From NCBI RefSeq assembly GCF_000423825.1, contig NZ_AUIS01000004.1:124001-188000 (forward strand): a stretch of 64,000 nucleotides of DNA, given 5' to 3'. This document shows positions 1 to 9,218 of this stretch, one piece after another. The position numbers and the translations under genes were made by a program. The stretch comes from Thermithiobacillus tepidarius DSM 3134 (GTDB lineage: Bacteria; Pseudomonadota; Gammaproteobacteria; Acidithiobacillales; Thermithiobacillaceae). Each line of letters begins with the position of its first letter. Positions within the stretch are counted from its first letter, which is position 1. The notes beneath the pieces were generated by a model that was given only the letters and a program-made list of their open reading frames with translations, was not told the origin of the DNA and did not search any database.

Positions 1-909
1 ATCGCCGCCACGTCCAAGGACGAGACCGGACAGTTGCTGAGCGCCATGCAGAACATGGTGGCCAAGCTGTCGCAGATCATCACCGAGGTGCGCGGCTCGG
101 CCGATGCCCTGTCCAGCGCCGCCGGCGAGGTGAGCGCCACCGCGCAGAGCCTGAGCCAAGCCGCCAGCGAGCAGGCCGCCGGCGTGGAGGAGACCAGCGC
201 CGCCCTGGAGCAGATGACCGCCAGCATCAACCAGAACACCGACAACGCCAAGGTGACCGACGGCATGGCCGCCAAGGCGGCGCAGGAGGCGGCCGAGGGC
301 GGCACGGCGGTGCAGCAGACCGTCGCGGCCATGCAGCAGATCGCCGAGCGCATCAGCATCATCGACGACATCGCCTACCAGACCAACCTCCTGGCCCTGA
401 ACGCCGCCATCGAGGCGGCGCGCGCCGGCGAGCAGGGCCGCGGCTTCGCCGTGGTGGCAGCGGAGGTGCGCAAGCTGGCCGAGCGCAGCCAAGTGGCGGC
501 CCAGGAGATCGGCGAGCTGGCCGGCAACAGCGTGGCCCTGGCGGAACGGGCCGGCAAGCTGCTGGACGCCATCGTGCCGAGCATCCAGAAGACCTCGGAC
601 CTGGTGCAGGAGATCGCTGCGGCCAGCAGCGAGCAGTCGGCCGGCGTCGGCCAGATCAACACCGCCATGGCCCAGCAGAGCCAGATCACCCAGCAGAACG
701 CCTCGGCCAGCGAGGAGCTGGCCGCCACCGCCGAGGAGATGAGCGGGCAGGCCGAGCAGCTGCAGCAGGTCATGAGTTTCTTCCGCATGGCTGATGCTGG
801 CCGCGGCGGCCGGGTGTCGCCGGTCAAGCCGGTCGCGGCGCCGCGCGTCGCCCGGGCGGCCGCGCCGCTCCCGGCCGCGGCCGACGAGCGCGATTTCGAG
901 CGCTTCTGA
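1..909 (+). CDS. Methyl-accepting chemotaxis protein, C-terminal part (5' end outside window)
   Basis: Open from the first base, so only the last 302 residues are visible. The start of the fragment ([16 protein letters not shown]) looks like the end of a HAMP domain; the rest is the long coiled-coil signalling domain of a chemoreceptor. The hairpin tip is fully canonical ([17 protein letters not shown], then [18 protein letters not shown]), the segment that contacts CheA and CheW. Gln/Glu pairs in the flanking helices (for example [10 protein letters not shown]) are plausible methylation sites for the CheR and CheB encoded downstream. The last 40 residues are a Pro/Ala/Arg linker ending in DERDFERF; a short acidic tail of this kind may be a tether, but it is not the classic NWETF pentapeptide. 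The stop lies 10 bases before the cheW start. The sensing domain lies outside the window, so its ligand is unknown. Confidence 0.96.
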   Translation: MAATSKDETGQLLSAMQNMVAKLSQIITEVRGSADALSSAAGEVSATAQSLSQAASEQAAGVEETSAALEQMTASINQNTDNAKVTDGMAAKAAQEAAEGGTAVQQTVAAMQQIAERISIIDDIAYQTNLLALNAAIEAARAGEQGRGFAVVAAEVRKLAERSQVAAQEIGELAGNSVALAERAGKLLDAIVPSIQKTSDLVQEIAAASSEQSAGVGQINTAMAQQSQITQQNASASEELAATAEEMSGQAEQLQQVMSFFRMADAGRGGRVSPVKPVAAPRVARAAAPLPAAADERDFERF

Positions 910-919
910 GGAGGGCGGC

Positions 920-1447
920 ATGGGCGAACTCGTGGCAGCAGCACAGCCGGGCGCCGGATCGGCGCAGGAGCAGCAGTACCTCACCTTTCAGCTGGCGGGT
1001 GAGACCTATGCCCTGGCCATCCTGGGCATCAAGGAGATCATCGAGTACGGCCAGCTCACCGCCGTGCCGATGATGCCGGCCTGGATCCGCGGCGTGATCA
1101 ACCTGCGCGGCAGCGTGGTGCCGGTGGTGGATCTCGGCGTGCGCTTCGGCGGCGCGCCCACCGCCGTGCACAAGCGCAGCTGCATCGTCATCCTGGAAGT
1201 GGCGGCCGGCGAAGAGCGGCAGGATCTCGGCGTCATCGTCGACGCGGTCAACGAAGTGCTGGAAATCGCGCCGGCGGAGATCGAGCCGGCTCCCGCCTTC
1301 GGCGCGCGGCTGCGCACCGACTTCATCCGCGGCATGGGCAAGGTGGACGGACGCTTCGTGATCATCCTCGATGCCGGCCAGGTATTGTCGGTCGAGGAGT
1401 TGGCCCTGCTGGAGCAGAGCGTGGACAGCGTCGGCGCGGAGGCGTGA
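920..1447 (+). CDS. cheW: Chemotaxis coupling protein CheW
   Basis: A 175-residue CheW, the adaptor that links receptors to the kinase CheA in the cytoplasmic array. After an Ala-rich leader the single CheW (SH3-like) domain starts at about residue 15 with YLTFQLAGETYALAILGIKEI; the core motif IRGVINLRGSVVPVVDLGVRFG is intact. The ATG at 920 is chosen because a strong ribosome binding site (GAGGAGGGCGG) ends directly in front of it; an upstream in-frame ATG lies inside the receptor gene and would give an unlikely low-complexity extension. It sits between the receptor and the receptor-like gene, in the same operon. Confidence 0.97.
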   Translation: MGELVAAAQPGAGSAQEQQYLTFQLAGETYALAILGIKEIIEYGQLTAVPMMPAWIRGVINLRGSVVPVVDLGVRFGGAPTAVHKRSCIVILEVAAGEERQDLGVIVDAVNEVLEIAPAEIEPAPAFGARLRTDFIRGMGKVDGRFVIILDAGQVLSVEELALLEQSVDSVGAEA

Positions 1448-1483
1448 GCGAGCGGCTTGGCCCATGACCGGGAGGAGACGGCA

Positions 1484-2098
1484 GTGGTGATGGACGAGCA
1501 GGGGACGGGCGCGCAAGGCATGCTGCCGCGCTTCGTCGCGATCAACGAGGAAATCAAGCGCGTGGTGCAGGGCGCCCGCCAGGTGAACCACGCCGCCCTC
1601 AACGCCATGCTGCTGGCCAAGAAGTCCGGCAGCCGGGCGGCCGGCTTCGGCGTGGTGGCGGCGGAGCTCAGGCGCTTCAGCACGATGCTGGAAAGCCACA
1701 TGCAGGTGCTCAGCAGCCGCATCTTCGGCGTCATCGAGCGCTTTGCCGTGCTGCAAAAGCGCTCGCGCCTGCACGCTCTGCTGCGCCGCGCCGGCGAGTC
1801 GAGCGCCGAGGCGGGCGCCCGTGCGCTGGATGCCCGCCTGGCATGTGGCCGGGCGGCGCTGGCACGGGCCCGGACCGAGTTGCGGCAGGGCCTGGTCCGC
1901 TTCGGCCGGGAGCTGGATCGCTCCCGGGTCTTGTGCGAGCACGGCGCCCGGCTGGTCACCCTGGCCAAGGTCGAGTCGGCCTACGGCGGCGACTTCGCCG
2001 CCCGGCTGCGGCAGGTATCCCGGCACTTCGAAGCGGCCATCGAGCGCATCGTCGCATTGCTGGACGCCGTGAGACCGCGGCTGGCGGGGTGCGCATGA
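1484..2098 (+). CDS. Small soluble methyl-accepting-chemotaxis-like protein (degenerate receptor tip)
   Basis: About 204 residues with no membrane segment and no HAMP domain. Residues around 35-75 (HAALNAMLLAKKSGSRAAGF, then GVVAAELRRFSTMLES) align by eye with the receptor hairpin tip [30 protein letters not shown], but several conserved positions have changed (NAAIEAAR has become NAMLLAKK). The remainder is Arg/Ala-rich predicted helix. It may be a stripped-down cytoplasmic receptor or an adaptor that enters the signalling array. The GTG at 1484 is preferred because GGAGG lies 8 bases upstream; a TTG at 1457, a GTG at 1487 and an ATG at 1490 are alternatives. Its stop overlaps the ATG of the next gene (ATGA), so the two are translationally coupled, which suggests that they act together. 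Function not established. Confidence 0.75.
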   Translation: MVMDEQGTGAQGMLPRFVAINEEIKRVVQGARQVNHAALNAMLLAKKSGSRAAGFGVVAAELRRFSTMLESHMQVLSSRIFGVIERFAVLQKRSRLHALLRRAGESSAEAGARALDARLACGRAALARARTELRQGLVRFGRELDRSRVLCEHGARLVTLAKVESAYGGDFAARLRQVSRHFEAAIERIVALLDAVRPRLAGCA

Positions 2099-2829
2099 AA
2101 AAGCTGACCTTCATCTACGAGGACGGGGAGCACCGCTGGGCCGCCATTGCCCGCGATCCCGACAGGCCCGGCTACGTGATCGACACCAACGAGTACCTGG
2201 TGATCGACGGCGACGAGGCGCTGCTGACCGATCCGGGCGGCATGGAGATCTTCCCCGCGGTCTTTTCCGCCATCAGCGGCGGCTTCGATCCGGAGCGGAT
2301 CCGCTTTCTCTTCGCCTCCCACCAGGACCCGGACATCATCTCCTCTCTGGCCCTGTGGCTCGAGTTCAATCCGCGGATCAAGTGCTACCTGAGCTGGCTG
2401 TGGGGCTCCTTCGTGCCCCACTTCGGCGGCGACGCCGAGACCTTCATCAGCCTGCCCGACGAGGGCATGCCCTTCACCCTGGGCAAGACCACCCTGCAGG
2501 CGGTGCCGGCCCATTATCTGCACTCTTCCGGCAATCTCCACCTCTATGATCCGCGGGCGAAGATCCTGTTCAGCGGCGACGTGGGCGCCGCTCTCCTGCC
2601 GTCGGCGGCCGATGGCCTCTTCGTCACGGACTTCGATCGCCACATCCGCCATGCGGAGGGTTTCCACCGGCGCTGGATGGGGTCCAACGACGCCAAGCGG
2701 CGCTGGTGCGAGCGCGTCAGCCGCCTGGATATCGACCTGCTCTGCCCGCAGCACGGCGCCATCTACCAGGGCGCCGACGTTGGCCGCTTCATCGAATGGT
2801 TCGCGGAGCTGGAGGTCGGCCTCGCCTAG
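2095..2829 (+). CDS. MBL-fold di-iron protein of the ODP (oxygen-binding di-iron protein) type
   Basis: A 244-residue metallo-beta-lactamase-fold protein resembling the di-iron domain of flavodiiron proteins but without the flavodoxin domain. Candidate metal ligands by motif are H76-x-D78-x-D80 (in ASHQDPD), H143 (AHYLHSSGNLHLYD), D162 (LFSGDVGAAL) and H220 (CPQHGAIYQG). The residue after D80 is Ile, where hydrolytic MBL enzymes have the His of HxHxDH, and flavodiiron proteins typically have HxExDH, so the site is atypical. Stand-alone ODP proteins of this build are known as oxygen sensors feeding into chemotaxis in Treponema denticola. The gene starts inside the stop of the receptor-like gene and precedes cheR, which supports a sensory rather than metabolic role here. 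Oxygen binding is inferred, not shown. Confidence 0.85.
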   Translation: MKKLTFIYEDGEHRWAAIARDPDRPGYVIDTNEYLVIDGDEALLTDPGGMEIFPAVFSAISGGFDPERIRFLFASHQDPDIISSLALWLEFNPRIKCYLSWLWGSFVPHFGGDAETFISLPDEGMPFTLGKTTLQAVPAHYLHSSGNLHLYDPRAKILFSGDVGAALLPSAADGLFVTDFDRHIRHAEGFHRRWMGSNDAKRRWCERVSRLDIDLLCPQHGAIYQGADVGRFIEWFAELEVGLA

Positions 2830-2850
2830 GCCGTCGAACGGAAGCTCGCC

Positions 2851-3660
2851 ATGCAGACGCCCCAGCTCTCGGTCCAGGAGTTCGCCCAATTCCAGCGCCT
2901 GATCCATCAGGTGGCCGGCATCAGCCTGTCGTCCGCCAAGATGGCGCTGGTGACCGGCCGGTTGGCCAAGCGCCTCAAGCACCACGGACTGAGCAGCTTC
3001 GGCGAGTACTACCGGTTGGTGAGCGGGGCAGGGCAGGCCGGCGAGCTGCAGATCATGGTGGACCTGCTGACCACCAACGAGACCTACTTCTTCCGCGAGC
3101 CGAAACACTTCGATTTCCTGAAGCAGCACGCCGCGGCGCATGCGGGCGGCGGCCGGCCGTTCCGCGTCTGGAGCGCGGCCAGTTCCTCGGGCGAGGAGGC
3201 CTACAGCATCGCCATGACCCTGGCCGAGTGCCTGGGCGACGCGCCCTGGGAGGTGCTCGGTTCCGACATCAGCACGCGGGTGCTGGAGCGGGCGCGCGCC
3301 GGCCAGTACCCGCTGGAGCGCGCCCGCCACATCCCCGAGGCTTGGCTTCGGAAATATTGCCTGAAGGGGGTGCGCTCCCAAGCCGGCACCTTCCTGATCG
3401 ACCAGCGCCTGCGCAGTCGGGTGCGCTTCGTCCAGGTCAACCTGACCGCGCCGCTGCCCAACCTGGGCGAGTTCGACGTGATTTTCCTGCGCAATGTCAT
3501 GATCTACTTCGATACCGAAACCAAGCGCCAAGTGGTGCAGCGCATGCTGCCCCTGCTGCGCCCCGGCGGCTGCTTCCTGGTCGGACACTCGGAGAGCCTG
3601 CACGGCATCAGCGACGGCCTGCAGAGCGTGCGGGCCGCCATCTACCGGAAGCCGCGATGA
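2851..3660 (+). CDS. cheR: Chemotaxis protein methyltransferase CheR
   Basis: A 269-residue S-adenosylmethionine-dependent methyltransferase that methylates glutamates on receptors for adaptation. The N-terminal helical CheR domain (FQRLIHQVAGISLSSAKMAL) is followed by the catalytic domain with the SAM-binding segment VWSAASSSGEEAYSIAMTL at about residues 107-125 and the conserved DVIFLRNVMIYFD near residue 210. The length is normal for the family. The ATG at 2851 follows the ODP gene by 21 bases, and the stop overlaps the cheD start (ATGA), so CheR and CheD should be made together. No TPR extension is present. Confidence 0.97.
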   Translation: MQTPQLSVQEFAQFQRLIHQVAGISLSSAKMALVTGRLAKRLKHHGLSSFGEYYRLVSGAGQAGELQIMVDLLTTNETYFFREPKHFDFLKQHAAAHAGGGRPFRVWSAASSSGEEAYSIAMTLAECLGDAPWEVLGSDISTRVLERARAGQYPLERARHIPEAWLRKYCLKGVRSQAGTFLIDQRLRSRVRFVQVNLTAPLPNLGEFDVIFLRNVMIYFDTETKRQVVQRMLPLLRPGGCFLVGHSESLHGISDGLQSVRAAIYRKPR

Positions 3661-4163
3661 ACGCGCAACCAGCGCAGTACCTGGAGATCTTCCTGCAGCC
3701 CGGCGACTTCTACTTCGGCGACGCCGACACGCGCATCCGCACCATCCTGGGGTCCTGCGTATCCATCACGCTCTGGCACCCGGGCCTGCGCGTGGGCGGC
3801 ATGTGCCATTACATGCTGCCCAGCCGCGGCGGCCGGCTGGGCGATGCCCTGGATGGCCGCTACGCCGAGGAGGCCATGCAGCTCTTCCTGCGCGAGCTGC
3901 GTCCGTTCAAGGCCCCGCCGCAGGCATGGGAAGCCAAGCTCTTCGGCGGCGCCGACATGTTCCCGCACATCGAAAAGCGCGAGGCGAGCCTGGTCGGCCA
4001 GCGCAACGTCGCCATGGGCCGGGCGCTGCTCAACGGCTACGGCTTTCGCGTCGTGGCCGAGCACGTGGGCGGCGTCGGCCATCGGCGGCTCATCTTCGAC
4101 CTGTGGAGCGGCGCGGTGTGGCTGAAGCAGGAAACGGATGCCCTGCGGGCGCGAGCCTCGTAG
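3657..4163 (+). CDS. cheD: Chemoreceptor glutamine deamidase CheD
   Basis: A 168-residue CheD, which deamidates specific receptor glutamines to glutamate. The catalytic Cys ([13 protein letters not shown], about residue 32) and His ([11 protein letters not shown], about residue 49) are both present, as is the family segment [10 protein letters not shown]. The ATG overlaps the cheR stop and the stop is followed one base later by the cheB start. Together with CheR and CheB it completes the receptor-modification set, which fits the several Gln/Glu sites in the receptor at the window edge. No CheC or CheX partner is visible inside the window. Confidence 0.96.
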   Translation: MNAQPAQYLEIFLQPGDFYFGDADTRIRTILGSCVSITLWHPGLRVGGMCHYMLPSRGGRLGDALDGRYAEEAMQLFLRELRPFKAPPQAWEAKLFGGADMFPHIEKREASLVGQRNVAMGRALLNGYGFRVVAEHVGGVGHRRLIFDLWSGAVWLKQETDALRARAS

Positions 4164-4164
4164 C

Positions 4165-5229
4165 ATGGACAAGATCCGGGTCTTCATCATCGACGATTCC
4201 GCCGTGGTGCGCCAAGTGCTGAGTGGCATCCTGGCCGCCGATCCGGCAGTGGAGGTCATCGGCGCGGCGCCGGACCCGCTTTTCGCCCTGGAGCGCATGC
4301 AGCGCCAGTGGCCGGACGTGATCGTGCTGGACGTGGAGATGCCGCGCATGGACGGCATCACCTTCCTGCGCAAGATCATGGCCGAGCGCCCCACCCCGGT
4401 GCTGATCTGCTCCACGCTGACGGAAAAAGGCGCGCAGACCACCATGGAGGCCCTGGCAGCCGGTGCGGTCGGCATCATCACCAAGCCCAAGCTCGGCCTC
4501 AAGGGCTTCCTGAGCGAGTCGAGCGCCGAATTTCTCAGCGCGGTGAAGGCAGCGGCCCAGGCCCGGGCCGGCCGCCTCAGGCTCCCGGTGCCGCCGCCCG
4601 CGCCCCGGCTGAGCGCCGACGCCATCCTGCCGGCCACCGGGCCGGCCCTGGCGCAGACCACCGAGCGGCTGGTGGCCATCGGCACCTCCACCGGCGGCAC
4701 CCAGGCCCTGGAGTTCGTGCTGCGGGCGCTGCCGCGCGTGGTGCCGGGCATGGTCATCGTGCAGCACATGCCGGAGAAGTTCACCGGCGCCTTCGCCGCC
4801 CGCCTGAACGATCTGTGCGAGATCGAGGTCAAGGAGGCGGAGCACCACGACCGCGTGCTGCCGGGCCGCGCCCTCATCGCGCCGGGCGGGCGGCACATGC
4901 TGCTCAGGCGCAGCGGCGCCCAGTACCACGTGGAAGTGCTCGACGGCCCGCCCGTCAACCGGCACCGGCCCTCGGTGGACGTGCTGTTCCGCTCCGTGGC
5001 CAAGGCCGCCGGACGCAACGCCGTGGGCATCATCATGACCGGCATGGGCGACGACGGCGCACGCGGCCTCAAGGAAATGCACGAGGCGGGCGCCCGCACC
5101 ATCGCCCAGGACGAGGCGAGCTGCGTGGTCTACGGCATGCCGAAGGAGGCGGTCAAGCTCGGCGCCGTGGATCAGGTGCTGTCCCTGCAGGCCATGCCCG
5201 GACTGCTGATGCAGTTGGCGCGCGACTGA
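4165..5229 (+). CDS. cheB: Chemotaxis response regulator protein-glutamate methylesterase CheB
   Basis: A 354-residue two-domain protein. The N-terminal receiver (residues about 1-125) carries the acidic pair DD in [12 protein letters not shown], the phospho-acceptor Asp in [16 protein letters not shown] and the Lys in IITKPKLG. The C-terminal methylesterase (about 165-354) has the catalytic Ser in [12 protein letters not shown], His in [13 protein letters not shown] and Asp in [15 protein letters not shown]. It removes methyl groups from receptors when phosphorylated by CheA. It is the last gene of the operon; a REP-like palindrome begins about 30 bases after the stop. Confidence 0.97.
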   Translation: MDKIRVFIIDDSAVVRQVLSGILAADPAVEVIGAAPDPLFALERMQRQWPDVIVLDVEMPRMDGITFLRKIMAERPTPVLICSTLTEKGAQTTMEALAAGAVGIITKPKLGLKGFLSESSAEFLSAVKAAAQARAGRLRLPVPPPAPRLSADAILPATGPALAQTTERLVAIGTSTGGTQALEFVLRALPRVVPGMVIVQHMPEKFTGAFAARLNDLCEIEVKEAEHHDRVLPGRALIAPGGRHMLLRRSGAQYHVEVLDGPPVNRHRPSVDVLFRSVAKAAGRNAVGIIMTGMGDDGARGLKEMHEAGARTIAQDEASCVVYGMPKEAVKLGAVDQVLSLQAMPGLLMQLARD

Positions 5230-5261
5230 GGGCCGGCCCTGCGCCGGACGATGGGCCAATC

Positions 5262-5325
5262 ATCGCGAGCAAGCTCGCTTCCAGGATTCGTGCCGGTCGT
5301 TGCAGGAGCGGGCTTGGCGGCGATC
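5262..5325. repeat. Pair of inverted REP-like palindromes
   Basis: Bases 5262-5283 (ATCGCGAGCAAGCTCGCTTC) and 5304-5325 (GGAGCGGGCTTGGCGGCGAT) are opposite-facing copies of one motif, approximately GGRAGCGRGCTTGCYCGCGAT. This is the arrangement of a bacterial interspersed mosaic element. Related copies lie at 5384-5404, 11089-11110, 12712-12734 and 42849-42870, always between genes. Such elements are known from gammaproteobacteria and are mobilised by REP-associated TnpA-REP proteins; none is encoded here. Confidence 0.65.
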
Positions 5326-5383
5326 CGCCGCATGGCCAGTCGCAAGCGCCGCCGTTCAAGGTATAATCCGGCATCCGGGTGCA

Positions 5384-5404
5384 GGCGCGGGCTGGCCCGC
5401 GAGC
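5384..5404 (+). repeat. Degenerate REP-like palindrome
   Basis: GGCGCGGGCTGGCCCGCGAGC is a self-complementary GC-rich element similar to the REP copies nearby. It lies between a TATAAT hexamer at 5362-5367 and the start of the transporter gene, so it would fall in the 5' untranslated region if that hexamer is the promoter. Confidence 0.45.
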
Positions 5405-5426
5405 AACCCAACGAAGGACACGGATC

Positions 5427-6332
5427 ATGCCCCAGCCGCCCCGACAACGACCCACCCCGGCCGACGACGCCCGCTACGGCCCGGTCGCGCTCGCGCTTTT
5501 CATCGTCTACGTGGTCTGGGGTTCCACCTACCTGGCCATGCGCTTCGCCGTCCAGGGCCTGCCGCCCCTTCTGATGGCGGGCAGCCGCTTCCTGGCGGCC
5601 GGCGCGATACTCTATCTGATCCTGCGCCTGCGCGGCGCGCCGCCGCCCGATCGCTTCCAGTGGCTGGGCGCGGCGCTGGTCGGCGTGCTGCTGCTGGTCA
5701 TCGGCAACGGCGTGGTGGCCTATGCCATCCAGTGGGTGCCCTCCGGCCTGGCCGCCATCGAGCTGGCTACCGTGCCGCTCTGGGCGGCGCTCTTCGCCGG
5801 CCTGTGGGGCACCTGGCCCGCGCGGCTGGAGTGGCTGGGCATCGGCCTGGGTCTCATCGGCATGGTGCTGCTGAACTGGGAAGGCGACCTGCGCGCCTAT
5901 CCGGCCGGCGCCCTGGCCCTGCTGCTGGCGGCGGTGAGTTGGGCGCTGGGCTCCATCTGGAGCCGTTATCTCACCCTGCCCGCGGGCCTCATGGCCGCCG
6001 CCGCGGAAATGCTGGCGGGCGGCGCCTTGCTGATCGGTCTGAGCGCCGTTTTCGGCGAGCGGCTGCCGGCGTCGCTGGCGCCCTCCGCCCTGGGCGCCTT
6101 GCTCTATCTCGTCGTCTTCGGTTCGCTGGTGGGCTTCAGCGCCTATAATTACTTGCTGCGCCAGGTGCGTCCGGCGCTCGCCACCAGCAACGCCTATGTC
6201 AATCCGGTGGTGGCGGTGGGGCTGGGGGCTGGGCTGGGCGGCGAGCAGGTGACCGGGACGGCGATGCTGGCGCTGCTCGTCATCCTGGCCGGCGTGGGCC
6301 TGATCGCGCTGGGGCGCCAGCGGAGCTTTTAG
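5427..6332 (+). CDS. EamA/DMT-family inner-membrane transporter
   Basis: A 301-residue protein with about ten hydrophobic segments arranged as two five-helix EamA repeats (the first from about residue 15, the second from about residue 155). The family hallmark VYVVWGSTYLAMRFAVQGLPP is present near the N-terminus and matches the YedA-like branch of drug/metabolite transporters. Substrate cannot be told from sequence; relatives export amino acids or metabolites. The ATG at 5427 has GAAGGA 10 bases upstream; an in-frame ATG at 5379 lies in the REP region and is less likely. Stands alone between the chemotaxis operon and the PAS kinase. Confidence 0.88.
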   Translation: MPQPPRQRPTPADDARYGPVALALFIVYVVWGSTYLAMRFAVQGLPPLLMAGSRFLAAGAILYLILRLRGAPPPDRFQWLGAALVGVLLLVIGNGVVAYAIQWVPSGLAAIELATVPLWAALFAGLWGTWPARLEWLGIGLGLIGMVLLNWEGDLRAYPAGALALLLAAVSWALGSIWSRYLTLPAGLMAAAAEMLAGGALLIGLSAVFGERLPASLAPSALGALLYLVVFGSLVGFSAYNYLLRQVRPALATSNAYVNPVVAVGLGAGLGGEQVTGTAMLALLVILAGVGLIALGRQRSF

Positions 6333-6374
6333 GCGTGCAGGCGCCTGCCTGTGGCAAGCGCCTGGCTTGTCATC

Positions 6375-6380
6375 TATAAT
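6375..6380 (+). promoter_or_regulatory. Possible -10 hexamer for the PAS histidine kinase
   Basis: A perfect TATAAT lies in the 308-base gap between the EamA gene and the kinase. The -35 position at the usual distance (TGGCAA, about 6352) is poor. Aside from this I see no gene, repeat or clear terminator in 6333-6640; a 90-codon reading frame there has no ribosome binding site and no recognisable composition. Confidence 0.35.
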
Positions 6381-6640
6381 CAAGTGCATTCCAGTGCTCG
6401 CATGCGAGGTCGCCAGGCCCATCGTTCAGCCGCTGCAAGCAGTTGAGCGGACCGTGGGTGAAAACCAGCCCAAGATGCCAGGTCGAACCTCCACGATTAC
6501 GCCCGCCATAACAAATAAAACCCCTCACTTCCTGCCGCGCGAGTTCAACGTGCGCTTCAGCTTGTCAGCCTGCCCACCCCACTGGCGGTGCGCTCGGCAT
6601 GCCCTGGTCAATACAGTCTCGTGCAGGAACAGTCTCTGAG

Positions 6641-9004
6641 ATGACAACTTCGATGCAAAGCGGTTCTCAAACGCTGGAAACCCATCCGGGCAGCGAGGCA
6701 GCCTTCCGGCTGCTGTTCATGGATCATCCGCTGCCCATGTGGATGGTCGACCTGGACAGCCTCGCCTTTCTGGAAGTGAACGCGGCGGCGGTGCAGCTCT
6801 ACGGCTACTCGCGCGACGAGTTCCTGGGCATGACCATCGTCGACATCCGGCCGGCCGAGGACGTGCCCCGGCTACTGGCGCATCTGGTCGATAGCGAAAC
6901 CGGCCTGTACCGTGCCGGCGAGTGGCGCCACCGCTGCCGGGATGGCCGCCTCATCGACGTGGAAATCACCTCGCATATCCTGGATTTCCAGGGTCACCGG
7001 GCGGCTTTGGTGACCATCGAGGACGTCACGGCGCGCAAGCAGGCGGAGCGCGAGCTGGTCCGCCACGGCGAGCGGATGGAAAACGCATTCATCAACGCCG
7101 ATGTGCTCATGGCCTACCTGGACCGCGATTTCCACTTCATCCGCGTCAACCGCGCCTATGCGGCCGCAGGTGGGCTGGCGGCGGTGGATTTCGTGGGCAG
7201 ACGGCACTTCGAGCTTTACCCCAACGCCGAGAACGAGGCCCTGTTCCGGCAGGTGCTGGCGACCGGCGAAGCGCTCTTCGTACGTGAAAAGCCCTTCGCT
7301 TATCCGGACCAGCCCGAGCGCGGCGTGACCTACTGGGATTGGCATCTGCAGCCCGTCAAGACGGCGGATGGCCGGGTGGAAGAGCTGATTCTCAGCTTGG
7401 TGGATGTCACCGAGCGGGTACGGCGCCGACACACGGAAATGGAGCTGCGCGAGAGCGAGGAACGCTTCCGCCTCTTGGTGGACACCATCCAGGACTACGC
7501 CATCGTCATGCTCGACCCGCAGGGCCGGGTCAACAGTTGGAACGCCGGCGCCGAGCGCATCTACGGCTACCAGGAAGCAGAGATCCTTGGCCAATCCTGC
7601 GATCGCTTCCATTCGGTCGAGGAGATTCAGCATGGCAAGCCGGACGAGCTGCTGGCCCGCGCCGCCCGCGAGAGTCGCGCCGAGGACGAGGGCTGGCGGG
7701 TGCGCCGGGACGGCGGCCGCTTCTGGGCCCACGTGGTGATCACCGCCGTGCGCCATCCCGACGGCAGCCTGTGCGGTTTTTCCAAGGTGACGCGCGACGT
7801 CACCGAGCGCCGCCTGGCCGACGCCCTGCTGCAGCAGACCCTGAAGGAACTGTCCGATTTCAAGTTCGCCCTGGACAGTTCGGCCATCGTGGCGATCACC
7901 GACAGCGCCGGGGTGATCACCTACGTGAACGACAAGTTCTGCGAGATCTCCCAATACACCCGCCAGGAACTGCTCGGCCAGACCCACCGGCTGCTCAATT
8001 CCGGCCACCACCCCAAAGCCTTCTTCAAGCAGCTCTGGAAGACCATCGGCGCCGGCAAGGTGTGGAAGGGCGAGATCCGCAATCGCGCCAAGGACGGCTC
8101 CTATTATTGGGTATTCACCACCATCGTGCCGCTGCTGGATGCCGTCGGCCGGCCGGTCCAGTACGTGGCCATCCGCTACGACATCACCGAGCAGAAGCGG
8201 GCGCGCGAGATCGAGCTCATGAACGTGGAGCTGGAGCGGCGGGTGGCGGAGCGCACGGCGGAACTGACGGCGGTGAACCGGGAGCTGGAGGCGTTCTGCT
8301 ATTCCGTGTCTCACGACCTGCGCGGTCCGCTGCGCGCCATCAACGGCTTCAGCCATGCCCTGCTGGACGAATACGAGGGCAAGCTCGACCAGGGCGGGCA
8401 GGAGTATCTGGAACGGGTGCGCAACGCCAGCCAGCGCATGGCGCAGCTCATCGACGATCTGCTCGACCTGTCGCGTATCACCCACAGCGAAATGCGCCGC
8501 GAAGAAACCGACCTGAGCGGCATCGCCTGGCAAGTGGCCGAAGCTCTGTATGCCTCCGCGCCGGCGCGCGAGGTGGAGTTCGCCATCGCGCCGCAGGTCG
8601 TCGCCCAGGTGGATCCGAAGCTGCTGAAAATCGTGCTGGACAATCTGCTCGGCAACGCCTGGAAGTTCACCCGCGAACAGGCCGATGCCCGCATCGAGTT
8701 CGGTGTGCGGGAGGAGGACGGGCAGACCGTCTATTTCGTGCGCGACAACGGCGTCGGTTTCGACATGGCCTATGTCGACAAGCTCTTCAAGCCCTTCCAC
8801 CGCCTGCACGGTGCCCTGGAGTTCGATGGCACCGGCATCGGCCTGGCCACGGTGCAGCGCATCGTGGAACGCCATGGCGGCCGCATCTGGGCCGAGGGGA
8901 TGGTGGGGCAGGGGGCGGCTTTTTACTTCACCTTGCCGTTCACCGGGGCCGGCCAAGCCCGTCCCGAGGCGGCCTGCCGGCGTCGGCGCGGCTCAGTGGC
9001 TTAG
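6641..9004 (+). CDS. Multi-PAS sensor histidine kinase
   Basis: A 787-residue kinase with no predicted membrane segment, so probably cytoplasmic. Four PAS domains can be seen at about residues 15-135 ([11 protein letters not shown]), 145-265 ([12 protein letters not shown]), 275-395 ([13 protein letters not shown]) and 405-530 ([20 protein letters not shown]), followed by a HisKA dimerisation domain with the phospho-acceptor His in [19 protein letters not shown] and a HATPase domain with N-box [12 protein letters not shown]1 [10 protein letters not shown] and G2 [19 protein letters not shown]. The order and the H-box resemble bacteriophytochrome-type kinases without the chromophore domains. 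No receiver domain is attached and no response regulator gene is adjacent, so it is an orphan kinase. The start at 6641 avoids a short, poorly supported extension to 6599. Confidence 0.93.
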   Translation: MTTSMQSGSQTLETHPGSEAAFRLLFMDHPLPMWMVDLDSLAFLEVNAAAVQLYGYSRDEFLGMTIVDIRPAEDVPRLLAHLVDSETGLYRAGEWRHRCRDGRLIDVEITSHILDFQGHRAALVTIEDVTARKQAERELVRHGERMENAFINADVLMAYLDRDFHFIRVNRAYAAAGGLAAVDFVGRRHFELYPNAENEALFRQVLATGEALFVREKPFAYPDQPERGVTYWDWHLQPVKTADGRVEELILSLVDVTERVRRRHTEMELRESEERFRLLVDTIQDYAIVMLDPQGRVNSWNAGAERIYGYQEAEILGQSCDRFHSVEEIQHGKPDELLARAARESRAEDEGWRVRRDGGRFWAHVVITAVRHPDGSLCGFSKVTRDVTERRLADALLQQTLKELSDFKFALDSSAIVAITDSAGVITYVNDKFCEISQYTRQELLGQTHRLLNSGHHPKAFFKQLWKTIGAGKVWKGEIRNRAKDGSYYWVFTTIVPLLDAVGRPVQYVAIRYDITEQKRAREIELMNVELERRVAERTAELTAVNRELEAFCYSVSHDLRGPLRAINGFSHALLDEYEGKLDQGGQEYLERVRNASQRMAQLIDDLLDLSRITHSEMRREETDLSGIAWQVAEALYASAPAREVEFAIAPQVVAQVDPKLLKIVLDNLLGNAWKFTREQADARIEFGVREEDGQTVYFVRDNGVGFDMAYVDKLFKPFHRLHGALEFDGTGIGLATVQRIVERHGGRIWAEGMVGQGAAFYFTLPFTGAGQARPEAACRRRRGSVA

Positions 9005-9169
9005 CGGCTCGACATCGTAGAAGTGTTGGCGGTACAGCGAATATAGGCTTTCCCGCAGGTCCGGCGGGGCGTTTTCGATGCAGTATTCCAGCGCTTCCTC
9101 ATAGACCGGGCTGTCTTCCTTGCTGTTGACCAAGACCTCAATGGCTTGCTCGACGGATTGAAAGTCCAT
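8993..9169 (-). CDS. 58-residue acidic protein of unknown function, copy B
   Basis: Small protein beginning [20 protein letters not shown] and ending [13 protein letters not shown]. It is 33/58 identical with no gaps (by hand count) to the protein encoded just upstream at 9219-9395, so the two are tandem duplicates. Predicted mostly helical and acidic, with a conserved core Y-E-E-A-L, a single Cys, P-P, then L-Y-x-L-Y-R and F-Y-x-x-E-P. The ATG at 9169 is set by conservation with the paralogue and by a GGAG six bases upstream on the minus strand; a longer frame upstream has no support. The last 12 bases overlap the 3' end of the kinase gene on the other strand. Family not recognised; the conservation of length and pattern is strong evidence of real coding. 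Confidence 0.8.
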   Translation of the reverse strand: MDFQSVEQAIEVLVNSKEDSPVYEEALEYCIENAPPDLRESLYSLYRQHFYDVEPLSH

Positions 9170-9218
9170 GGGCAACTCCAGGTGGGCTGTGCGGACGGGG
9201 GCGGTGTCGATGCGGGTG

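Noticed and set aside
6367-6639. 90-codon plus-strand frame before the PAS kinase
   Set aside because: No ribosome binding site, no recognisable composition, and it overlaps the likely promoter region.
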